From Homalodisca vitripennis (lineage: Eukaryota; Arthropoda; Insecta; Hemiptera; Cicadellidae), in the NCBI RefSeq assembly GCF_021130785.1, contig NC_060213.1:69181501-69245500 (forward strand): DNA of 64,000 nucleotides, written 5' to 3'. Below the pieces are notes generated by a model that saw nothing but the letters and a program-made list of their open reading frames with translations, did no database searches and was not told the origin of the DNA. Position numbers and translations under genes: made by a program. This document shows, in pieces, positions 12,560-22,401 of this stretch. Numbering within the stretch: position 1 is the first letter of the stretch; the number at the start of each line of letters is the position of its first letter.

Positions 12560-14523
12560 GGGGCAATCTTTTTTTTATTATGTGTCTGAAGAGGAAGTGG
12601 TTAGTATAATTCACAATCTAAAAAAAGTAATACCGTACTATAGGGGTTGATGGCATAAGTTATGTGGTTGTTAAAAACATTTTCTCAAACATAAAAAAAT
12701 CTTGCATTTATTATAAATTTATGTCGGTCTACAGGGGTTTTCCCTGATGCGTTAAAAACAGCCATAGTGATTCCTATCTTTAAAAAAGGAGCAAAGCAAG
12801 ACTACAGTAATTATCGTCCAATTTCGTTGTTAAGCACCTTTTAAAACTTTTGAGAAAGCTATTAAAAAATGAGTGTGAAGGTTTCTGGAAAAAACAAGTT
12901 TCTTTAGCAAAAATAAATTTGTTTTCCAAGCGGGTATAAGCACAGAGACTTTATTATTGCATTATATGAATAATGTTAAAAATAACAATCAATTTAGGTC
13001 AAAAAGTTATTTGTTTATTTTTGGACATAAAGAAAGCGTTTTATTGTGTGAATCATGATATACTGTTAGATAAATTATATAAGTTTGGTTTTCGGGGTAA
13101 AGTACATGATTGGTTTAAAAGTTATCTCCAAAACAGTATGCAATGTGTAAAGATTCAAAATTTTATTTGTAATATTAGTGTGCTAAAAACTGGGGTGCCA
13201 CAGGGTTCTGTTTTGGTTCCAATTTTTTTTTTAATATTTATTAACGATTTGAGTGATTGGAAGTTTAGAGGGCATGTTACTTCATTTGCTGATGATACAG
13301 CTCTTACGTATGTTGCTGGGAATTTTAATCAAATTGAGGTGGATATGAACTATGATTTAGCATCTCTAAAATGGTGGTTTACTGAAAACAAATTGCTACT
13401 AAGCCCTGAGAAAACTGTGTATATAAATTTCTCTCTAGTTGGAGCAAAGTCAGATTGTTGATTTTTGTAGTATAACTTACCCTTGCATTGATTGTTTGGG
13501 TAGGTCAAGTAAATGTAACAAAAAACTGTGTAAACATTGTTGATTGTGAGAATATTACATATTTGTGGTTATATTTAGACAGAAGATTAAATTGGAGTAT
13601 ACAAATTAAAATTTAAAAAATAAGCTAAATAATGTTATAAGAACTATGTATATTTTGAGAGATCTCTGTCCTTCAGATATTTTAAGATCTGTTTACTTCT
13701 CGTTAGCACTAAGTAAGTTAGAGTATGCATTGGTATGCTGGGGTGGTCCGTACATCAGCAACCTTATGCCACTGATAATTCAGCAAAAATATCTAATTAT
13801 TTTTATGACTAGAAAAAACGTTTCTGACCTTTCATGGCCATTGTACCTTAGTTTGAGAATTCTATTATTAACGACATCTTTTTGTTTTTATAGTTATGGC
13901 TGCATTCTACAAACAGAGTGGTAATTCCCTAATAAATCTGAATATGTTTAGAAATAAATTAAGAAGTATGGAAAATATTTATGTCCCTAGACCATTCATA
14001 ACCCTTTATAAAAAAAATTATATGTTTATTGCACCAAAAATGTACAATTTGCTACTATATGATTTTAAAAATGTAAGCAGTTTTAACAAATGTAAAAAGG
14101 GTATTTTAAAATGGCTGTTTACCATAAGCAACATAAAAGATCTGCTGAATTAAATATAACTTCTTGGGTGATAAAAATATTATTTATTGTTTTTTGGCCA
14201 TTGTATCTGTTATATAAATTGTTTGTATTGTAATTGTTTGTAAATTGTATTTATCTATTTGTGTCAGGTTTGAGTTTTACAAAGACAAATTGTTATTTAA
14301 GACTGCACTGATTATATCTAAAGAGTATGGTACTATTATTTAATTCTGATGACAGCAGGTTATGTTATTAAATATGAAGGAACCTCATAACAGGCTTGCT
14401 TTTGAGGCCCTATTGATTTCCCTTTGTGTGGGTTAATTTTTGGCATGGAATGGAATTATTGTAAGCAATGTTTTGTTTATACCTACATTTGAGGAAAATA
14501 AATTATTCTTGATTCTTGTTCTT
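12560..14523 (+). mobile_element. 5'-truncated Jockey/CR1-like non-LTR retrotransposon
   Basis: The copy retains the RT region and C-terminal tail of ORF2 and ends near 14523 in 'aataaattattcttgattcttgttctt', a terminal run of short ATTCTTG-type repeats like the 3' ends of CR1-group LINEs. No endonuclease or ORF1 is recognisable, so the insertion is 5'-truncated. The 5' boundary is uncertain. The order of motifs (GxDGI, NYRPISLL, FxxGxST, LDIKKAF, GVPQGSVL, FADD, YLxLYLD, LEYALVCWGG) follows the family exactly. Assignment between the Jockey and CR1 clades is inferred from motif style. Confidence 0.85.
12573..14153 (+). pseudogene. Reverse transcriptase ORF2 fragment, frameshifted
   Basis: Template-primed reverse transcription would be the role of the intact protein. 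Pieces in order are: GVDGISYVVVKN (about 12646-12681); a shifted frame with NYRPISLLSTF (about 12811-12843); FQAGISTETLL (about 12928); then the longest open frame, 12973-13461, with LFLDIKKAF, GVPQGSVL and the catalytic FADD at 13285-13296. After stops and shifts come YLWLYLDRRLNW (about 13560-13595), the LEYALVCWGG thumb region (13646-13924) and the C-terminal FNKCKKGILKWL region (13896-14153). At least four frame changes and several stops make it nonfunctional. The Q-rich 'pLL--QKxxi' segment is present as IIQQKYLIIF. Base composition has become as AT-rich as the surroundings, consistent with age or an AT-rich family. Confidence 0.88.
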
Positions 14524-15589
14524 ATGTATTACCATCATTATAAGGACAATACAGACAACAAATTTGTACGCTTTCAGTATACATTTTTCAGTTAATTATT
14601 AACAAAAGTTATCAACAGTAAGTTACTGTGTTGCATTGGTTGTTAGGACTTTGGTACGTTCTGTAAAAGTTTTCCGATAAAATAGTGTATCGTTTTATTG
14701 TATTATAAATAGTTTTTTCAGTCAATTAATATTATAATCGTGATTATTTACTTTTTGTAAGACCTTCTGCATCGAATAAATAAAAATGCAATATTGGATT
14801 AATTAAGTGACATATTTTTACAATGGTGACACACAATATATTAGTGTTTAAAAGCATGTTCAACGTAATTTTATGTCTCTATAAGAATAGTATATTAATG
14901 ATCGGCTAAAAAGATCAAATCATTGTAAAATAGCACAATTTTTCATGTGGGATAATTTATTGAGTCAATTAAAAATATCTGCACTACGTAAGGTTACAAA
15001 CTAGGTGAAATATATTTAACACTACATGAATTAAGAGCGGAGCTGCAATGGTCTAATTAAGTAAACCAGCGTGACAATTGTGTGAAGTGATCAAAATCAA
15101 AAACCCCAAGCACACACTCCAATATCGTTGTTTTGGAAGTGGCCACTCAGACTTCTGTTGAATAAAATGCACATACTCAACTCAGTTGGCGAGTAGGTAC
15201 TCAAACGATGAGTCAAACTTATGACCTGCGAATATTTCTCACAAATGCGGTTGTAGCTCTGGGTAGTAAATCTACTAGTGTTAAGTGTGCTCAGACAAGT
15301 CGAGTTATGGCTGAATTTATGATTATAACTTGCTTGCAACAAATAAAAGTTCTGCAAGTTATAGGGGAAGAATTTTAACGTTTTCTCGTGTGATGATTAA
15401 TAAGTAAATACTTTTGAGAATTTTAAATCTCCTTCTTTAATTTGCCTAATAACCTAGGCCCTTACTCTTAGTGTTATGTCTTAGTCCATCCAATTTCTTC
15501 TTGGTGGAATGATTAACTAAACATTTAAGATTTTCCTTTCCACCACGTTTGTTCCTGGTAATCAAGGCCTTTATCTGGTTGCTTAGCAT
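14524..15589. other. AT-rich noncoding DNA
   Basis: No gene is seen. From about 15540 the sequence begins to show degenerate words of the following minisatellite ('cttagtgtcctgttagcc'). Confidence 0.45.
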
Positions 15590-16640
15590 GTGTCCCTTAG
15601 TGTCCTGTTAGCCTAGCCTTGTCCTAGTTGTTTGCAACTCGGTCTCTTAGTGGCCTGGTAACCCTAAACTAGTCCTAGATGTTGCACCTCGGTCTGTTAG
15701 ATTCCTTGTTAACCCTAAACTAGTCCTTAGATGTTGCACACCTCGGTCTGTTAGATTCCTGTTAACCCTAAAACTAGTCCTAGATGCTGCAACTCGGGTC
15801 TCTTAGTGGCCTGGTAACACTAAACTAGTCCTAGATGTAGCAACTCGGTCTCTTAGTGGCCTGTTAACCCTAAACTAGTCCTAGATGTTGCAACTCGTCT
15901 CTTAGTGGCCTGGTTAACACTAAACTAGTCCTAGATGTTGCAACTCGGTCTCTTAGTGGCCTGTTAACCCTAAACTAGTCCCTAGATGTTGCAACCTCGG
16001 TCTGTTAGATTCCTGTTAACCCCTAAACTAGTCCTAGATGCTGCAACTCGGGTCTCTTAGTGGCCTGGTAACCCTAAACTAGTCCTAGATGTTGCACCTC
16101 GGTCTGTTAGATTCCTGTTAACCCTAAACTAGTCCTAGATGTTTGCACCTCGGTCTGTTAGATTCCTGTTAACCCTAAACTAGTCCTAGATGTTGCACCT
16201 CGGTCTCTTAGTGGGCCTGTTAACCCTAAACTAGTCCTAGATGCTGCAACTCGGGTCTCTTAGTGGCCTGGTAACACTAAACTAGTCCTAGATGTTGCAA
16301 ACTCGTGGTCTCTTAGTGGCCTGTTAACCCTAAACTAGTCCTAGATGTTGCACCTCGGTCTGTTAGATTCCTGTTAACCCTAAAATAGTCCTAGATGCTG
16401 CAACTCGGGTCTCTTAGTGGCCTGGTAACACTAAACTAGTCCTAGATGTTGCAACTCGGGTCTCTTAGTGGCCTGGTAACACTAAAACTAGTCCTAGATG
16501 TTTGCAACTCCGGTCTCTTAGTGGTCTGGTAACCCTAAACTCGTCCTAGATGCTGCGACAACTCTCGGGTCTCTTAGTGGCCTGGTAAACACTAAACTAG
16601 TCCTAGATATTGCACCTCGGTTTTTAGTTTCCTGGTAAGC
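15590..16640. repeat. 50-bp minisatellite, about 20 copies
   Basis: The unit is about 50 bp and is anchored by 'ctagatgttgca' starting near 15675, 15725, 15780, 15830 and so on to 16604. Two unit types alternate irregularly. Type A has 'cacctcggtctgttagattcctgtt'-like content; type B has 'aactcggtctcttagtggcctgg'. Units reading 'gctgcaactcggg' follow an A-type or A-like unit in four of five cases (15780, 16034, 16236, 16390), which hints at block duplication. Each unit contains ACTAGT and CCTAG. Many units differ only by one base in a homopolymer (cgg/cggg, gtt/gttt, aaa/aaaa). No open frame spans it. Confidence 0.95.
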
Positions 16641-16850
16641 AGAGTCCTTAGACGATAATTTTTGGGTTTCCTAGATTCTCTGTCCATTGGCACTAGGTAT
16701 TTCAGGTCATAATACTGGTTGGGGGACGTTGAACCTTTGTATACCAGATGGCTGCGAAATGCTAGAAGCCACTCAGAACCTGTGTAGTCAGAGATTCTAG
16801 GAGGTCTACACCGCATGCATCAAGAAATTTTCAGCGTACAGGAGAAGAGG
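16641..16850 (-). other. GC-enriched segment with an unrecognised frame
   Basis: It directly adjoins the minisatellite. The minus-strand frame 16592-16816 starts MRCRPPRISDYTGS and has no domain I recognise. No splice signals convincingly bound it. It could be an old repeat that seeded or flanks the array. Confidence 0.25.
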
Positions 16851-18384
16851 CCCTGTTTTAAACTAAATTAAATACTATTAACCCTGAGATACTGGATACT
16901 TTTTTTGTGGTTGAGGTTAAGTGGTAGAGAGGACTTTATAGTCCTAACCTCACCTCTAATAAAGTCATTTTTCAATTTCATTAAACCAATATTATTATAT
17001 TTAGCTTAATATTTAATACAAAATGTAAATAATTACTTAGGAAGGATACAATATAAAATATTTCATATTTCATTATTATTTCATACGGTTGTTTAATTTA
17101 AACTTTTAAATTTGGAGTGAAGAATTAATTCACTAAACACTACTAATTGGTAAAATAATCCATTAATTTTTACATGCATAGGTTATGTACTCTAAGTAAA
17201 TTAAAGTGTTGTATTATGAGTAATTTAACAGTCCATTATAAAACCTTAAGTTTAAAACTTTTGAAAATATTATTAAATTTTGTATAAAACTTCAAATTCA
17301 TCTAAGTGAATGTGTCACGCACAGGCTTGCAGAGTTTTCGGTATTCTCTATTTTACTTGAAATTGGAGATAAGCCTATACTTGTATACAATATTGAATCA
17401 AGGAAAAAAAAAAAAAAAAAACAAATTAAGAATTTTTCATAATTTTATTAAGTTTTCTGTAACTAAAATATTCTTGAGCAAAACTTTAGATAGTATGCCA
17501 TGTTTTAGATAATTTAGATCATATTTAATTTTTGACATATTAAAATCTTGTGCAGTTTAAAGACTTTAATCTAATTTGAAATTTTAAGAATTTTTCACTC
17601 ATTTATATCCACCGGCCGTTCCAAAGTGGGCAAAAGATATGTTTTTCAAAGCCATAACTGTCATCACGTTGTGTAGTTATTTTAACATTTTTATTGACAG
17701 CATTCACTCAAAAAGTCATGTTTAAATCTGATTTACGTGAAAAACATTGTATATGACGCTTTAACCTTAGTTATACGCGCAATAAACATAATTAATACAA
17801 AATTAAATTAGCAAGACACGTACAACGAATATTAATTTAAAATAACATGTTAAATATGCACCCTGTTTAAAATTACAAGAATATATAACCACTGATTACA
17901 GCATTTTTCAGGTAAACGTATAAAGAATAATATAAATATTTTAACACTACTTTTCCAATTGTAAGTTCTTCTAAAAGTGTTGAGTGTCTTTGTCCAGTGA
18001 GGTTTTAGCATTTTTAAAGTGTGCTTGCAAATGAAATAACACAATCTTAAAATATCAATAAGGATTTGAAAACGTCCCTCATGGTTTTGACATGAAATAC
18101 ACAATTTTATGTATAGAAATTAAATATTTCTCGGGATATCCTGCCACACGATACATCCACATCTTGTTTTTTTAGCAGTATTTAAATAACAAAAGTTGCT
18201 GTGAGCTAAGGAGGTTACTACAACGCAAGATTGCGGTGATTAAATATTGTCACCTACTTTTAACATTGAAATTTCACAATGTATTTCTTCTTCTTACTCT
18301 ATTGATGAATTTTTTTATATATAAATTGCTTACATTATATAGTTTGCTTACAAATTTATTTTTCATGTAATTTTCTTGTTACCA
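16851..18384. other. AT-rich noncoding DNA with an A18 tract
   Basis: An 18-base A run lies at 17404-17421. It might mark the 3' end of a retroposed copy, but no coding remnant is seen upstream. The rest is featureless. Confidence 0.45.
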
Positions 18385-18610
18385 TGATGGTTACCTATTA
18401 GACTAATATAAAAATACTTGGTAACGTTCAGGAAATTTCTTTGGGGTTGATATAAATGAAGCTTCATGCATAAAGTCTATAGGTCAATTCGTTTACAAGA
18501 CATCATGCGGATAGACAGATAGATAGACGGGCATACGGAAATAGTAGTTTTTCAGCTCCACTAGCGATAGGCTCTTCACTAGCGCTCAGGCAAAAAATAT
18601 ATCCATACAT
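18385..18610 (+). repeat. Family X dispersed repeat, copy 2
   Basis: It contains 'ctataggtcaattcgttt' at about 18478, then a GATAGACAGATAGATAGACGG stretch, and 'cactagcgctcagg' near 18577. It aligns with 31540-31770, including the upstream 'ga(c/t)taatataaaaata.ttggtaa' block at about 18400. Noncoding. Confidence 0.65.
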
Positions 18611-19561
18611 TTGGTGGCCTTCTAATCATTATTAATTATTAATTGGATATTTTTGGTCAAGTAACTTTTAAAACAATAGGTGCCAATATCACACAGGTTT
18701 CACTATCAACCGTTAAAAACCATCATAATCGGTTGCTGAATTATAAAATTAGTGGAACATTACTTGAATAAATATACACATGTGTATTTACAACTAACTT
18801 TAACTACATGTTTTCTGTTGAGGAAAAGTAATCGGTAGATGAATAGGCTTACAGAGTTTGACAGTGTAAACAGCTAGATGGAGTAAACCGTACCTCAAAC
18901 ACAAACGTTCAGATTGAACACAACTTTGTACAAAGCAAACCCTTAATAAACACGTCAATCTTGTTTTATTAACAGTCCTGGGGTAAAACGGTTCTATTGA
19001 CTTTCATTCCCTTTGACACATGAAGTTGTTACTGAGAAAATATGGAGAATCTGTTTATTATCGTATTATAACCTTTGCTCAGTACATGTATTATTTTTTT
19101 GCTGTAACATTCTCTCAGATCCTGAAAGCAACAGGTAAATATTTTTACCATATTTAGGTAGAAAAAAATATATTTATTTTTCATTTTACTTGTATGCTGA
19201 TAAATAAAACGGCTCCACTAATCTTACATACATTAATACGCCTTTATATTTTATTTTTAATTTAGAGTATATATTGTGCGTAAACTTATTTGACAAATTC
19301 AATTGTATTCGCTAAATTTTTAAATATATAATAAATATATATCAAATTTATATAAATCTGTACGCTGTTCTATTAACACCGGGTTAGTAAAAGTTAAATT
19401 ATATTTTTGCCATAGAAATAAATTAGCAAGCAAACTATAAAAGTATGTATTTTTCATAATTTTTATAAAAAAAACACACAAAATAATTTTCCTTCCCGGT
19501 CAAAACAATTAGATAAGCAGCTGGTTTGGTCTTAAACATGGACGTTTTATAGCCGGAATAG
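18611..19561. other. AT-rich noncoding DNA
   Basis: No gene, repeat or RNA feature could be supported. Confidence 0.45.
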
Positions 19562-19816
19562 ATAAATACTACAAAAATAAATCAATTCGACCAATTCAAA
19601 CATAAAACAGTACTTACTGATCAACTCATTACTTATAAGCAGATAGATGACTGTGTTGAAAACAGATTAGATCAAAGAGCCTTCTTCGGTGGTGGGTTTA
19701 GCAAAAAAGGTAGAGCCCACCCCACTTTGAGTGTGAAACAGATAGCGCGGCTTGTGGATACAAGACTTAGAGCAGGTATCTATATTGTAAACCCACGTTG
19801 TTTATGTGACGTGTAA
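19562..19816 (+). CDS. Possible exon in a stop-free frame, unidentified
   Basis: A stop-to-stop frame of 84 codons without an initiator contains balanced, protein-like composition, including FFGGGFSKKGRAHPTLS and VKQIARLVDTRLRAG. Possible splice signals would give an exon of 19611-19775: acceptor ...aaaacag at 19604-19610 (weak pyrimidine tract) and donor gcag|GTATCT at 19776. No family is recognised. It could equally be a fragment of an old mobile element. The local GC rise relative to neighbours is the main reason for listing it. Confidence 0.22.
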   Translation: MNTTKINQFDQFKHKTVLTDQLITYKQIDDCVENRLDQRAFFGGGFSKKGRAHPTLSVKQIARLVDTRLRAGIYIVNPRCLCDV

Positions 19817-20301
19817 AATCACTCAAGATATTGCTGTGGTCTCTCATATGAGATTTGAATTACCCTACCCTATTACAACTATCCAACAGTCTTTTATAGG
19901 AATTTTCATGTTGCTGATTCGCAAAGTGTTCATTTCCACTAAATACTTCTAAATTAAAGTAAAAATAAAAATTCACAGTATTTTATTAATTATAATTCCT
20001 TAGAAAGACACTTGAAATTTTACACAAAATTTACTTTAAAACTACTCACATCTGATTTTATTATGTTATCAGACCATTTACAATATCTTTCATGAGTGAA
20101 AAATGTATATCTATTTTAATAGTCTTTCCACCATTGAAGCGTATCAATATGTAACAGCGGCAATAATTTTGGTGTAAACCTATTCCTAGTCTTTTTAAAC
20201 GTTGAACAAGATTTGCACAAAAAGGAAGACGGAGGAGTTTCTTCATGACAACTGAGCCTCCATGCACGATTACACCAATCACCATCATATAGATATAAAG
20301 T
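19817..20301. other. AT-rich DNA before the R1-clade insertion
   Basis: It contains an unrecognised minus-strand frame (20061-20318) that overlaps the target site. No support for a gene. Confidence 0.4.
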
Positions 20302-20320
20302 AATGTATTTATATACATAC
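20302..20320. repeat. Left target-site duplication of the R1-clade element (imperfect)
   Basis: aatgtatttatatacatac pairs with 25642-25661. The match is 17 of 20 aligned positions with one T indel; the first 14 bases differ only by that indel. Both flanks are AT-rich, which raises the chance of accidental similarity. Confidence 0.5.
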
Positions 20321-20883
20321 TCAGGGGTAGTCGGCTTTCGACTACAACGGGAGGCCTCCCCTTTCTTCTGGGAGGCTGGCGACCCCGGGGTTACCTGAGC
20401 CTAGCTGTGAGACTCTCCTCACAGTCCTTCTAGAGCTAAGGTCTTTATTCTCTCTTTCGGATCTTAGCTCGACATCTTTTAATCTTTTCTGGGCAAATCT
20501 CGCCCACCTCTTCTTTCTTCTCGACCCCCACGTGGGTGTCATTTCCTCCTTCTTTTCGACCGGCGCATACCGGAGAACCCGGGGGAGTGCCCCTGAATTG
20601 TCGCAGGGACTGATGTGTGCTTTGCACTGCCGATGGTGTTTTCTCTGGTATGACGCCAGGAGCCAGCCCCTTCGGGCCCTAGTCAGGAAGTGCGCCATGG
20701 ATGCAGAGGTCAGGACTCTGCATTGCTAACGGTCGGCCCCCGGCACGTCTGGTTTCCGGTGCTGGGAGTACGGAGGTCCGGCCGCAGGGAAATGGGGTAG
20801 AGGCTCAGTCCTCGAGGGTACACCAGTTTCCCGATTTTTCCGGGGCCGCCCTTGTCACACCGATGCGCTAGTAAACTTAAAGT
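20321..20883 (+). promoter_or_regulatory. 5' UTR / probable internal promoter region of the R1-clade element
   Basis: This GC-rich leader starts 'tcaggggtagtcggctttcg'. LINEs of this clade are transcribed from promoters in the 5' UTR, so promoter function here is inferred from family knowledge only. Open frames on both strands in this stretch (for example 20342-20698 minus) reflect composition. Confidence 0.5.
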
Positions 20884-22392
20884 ATGGAATCGCAAAACGA
20901 TACAGAGAAGTTGAGGAAGGATATTCCCCCCTCTCCCTACTGCAGACCCGTTTGCTAAGAGTAGTCGTTTATTGAGGTCCCCTCCTTCGCGACCTCATAG
21001 CGAGAACTCCGCCTTCGGCATCTCTGCAGGCCATGGCTTCCTGTGCCTCACAAGAGACGGGTACACCGGTTGTCTGTGATGAGTTTCAGTCTGAGGAGAC
21101 AACCAGTCAGAAGTCAGGAAATATCTTTTCCCTTGGTTTCCCCCGATGGGAAGAACATGGAGTATGCGGCGGACACACCATCTTCACAGAGGTAAAGAGG
21201 ATGAAAGACGTTCTTCTCGACATGCGAGCAGCTACTTCGAGACAGAAGAGCCTTAAGTACGGCAGTCAGGAACGGCATGATCTCTCTGGAGTCGTCTCTA
21301 GATCTGATGGATACATTTTGGCAGGTCTGGAAGATATCGATGGAGAGACTGCAGAGAGAAAGCCACGAAAAAGAGACTCAGGCCCCATCACCATCTATGG
21401 TGGCAGCAGCCTCTACCACGGCTGGGAAACGAACGGCTGGAAGTCTCCCCCTGAACATCCAAGGGAGGAAAAAGCGGCAGAGAGACGCCGGAGAGCCTGC
21501 TTCTGTCGACGCGACAGAAGAGAGCGAGTTTCGCCCGGTAGTCTCAAAAAAGAAAAAAAGAAAGCGAAGGCCGTAGATAATAGCGGGAAGACGCAAGACC
21601 TACCTCCACCTTTTCCCCCACAAGTAAAGAATCCGGAGAAACTCCCGCGTTCCAGGCCTGGGAAAGCAGGTTGGTGATTGTCAAGCCTAAAGCTGGCAAG
21701 TCATACGCCGAGATTCTTGGTGCAATGCGGGCTGGAGTTTACTCCCGAAGAGTCGGGCACTGTGGTACGCCACATAAGGAAGACTGTCACTGGAGGGGTA
21801 TTACTGGAAATCGCAAAATGCGACGACAGAAGGAAAAAACTCCAGGAGGCGATACAGAAGGCGTGTAGGGTGGGCGACAGGGGCGATGTTCGCTCCATTG
21901 TTCCTAAGGCAAGGCTAGAGATCCTACATCTGGACGCCTTGACAACCGAAGCCGACCATCTCGGACGCCCTAAGCAGGGAGTTTCCTGTCCTTGGTGGCG
22001 AAATTAGGGTTACGCTCTTCAAGCCTAACCGGCAAGAGGAACAGAGGAAGGGCGTGGTTGAGCTTCTCGGGAGTGACTCCTTGACAGGACTCCGAAAGGG
22101 GAACATCAAGGTTGGGTGGGTCGTCTGCCGGATTCGGGGTCGTGTGGAGATGGACAGATGCTTCCGCTGTCTCGGCTACGGTTCACACCAGGAGGGAACT
22201 GTTCCGGACCGGATAGGAGCAGTAACTGCTGGAAATGCGGCAGCGCCGAACACAAGGCGGATGTTTGCACGCGGGCTCCTTCTTGCGTCTTATGTACCGG
22301 AAACCCTGGAGCAAAGACGGATCATGTTCCAGGATCAGGTGCCTGCGGGGTTTTCAAGAAAGCCCTGGAACGACAGGAAGGGCCCGTGCTAG
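20884..22392 (+). pseudogene. R1-clade ORF1: nucleic-acid-binding gag-like protein, frameshifted
   Basis: The intact protein would coat element RNA and help target it. The likely start is ATG at 20884 (MESQNDTEKLRKD); a downstream ATG at 21033 is a weaker alternative. The readable order is: a Ser/Pro-rich N terminus; a helical stretch, EVKRMKDVLLDM (about 21191); a basic nuclear-type stretch, VVSKKKKRKRR (about 21540); the core LVIVKPKAGKSYAEIL (about 21670-21720), continuing in another frame as GLEFTPEESGTVV; then VVELLG..; and three zinc knuckles between about 22159 and 22290 (CFRCLGYG.., CWKCGSAEHKADVC, CVLC). The frame changes at least five times, and only a stop in the last frame (22390-22392) ends it. 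Knuckle 1 has lost clean spacing through a shift. The motif order and the neighbouring ORF2 make the assignment secure. Confidence 0.85.
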
Positions 22393-22401
22393 GCCACAAA
22401 A

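Noticed and set aside
15590..16640. CCCTAAA-like words in the minisatellite as telomeric sequence
   Set aside because: The word occurs once per 50-bp unit and not as a tandem of telomere repeats; the insect telomere repeat is different.
20342..20698. 118-codon minus-strand frame
   Set aside because: It lies wholly inside the GC-rich 5' UTR of the R1-clade element, where frames stay open by composition.
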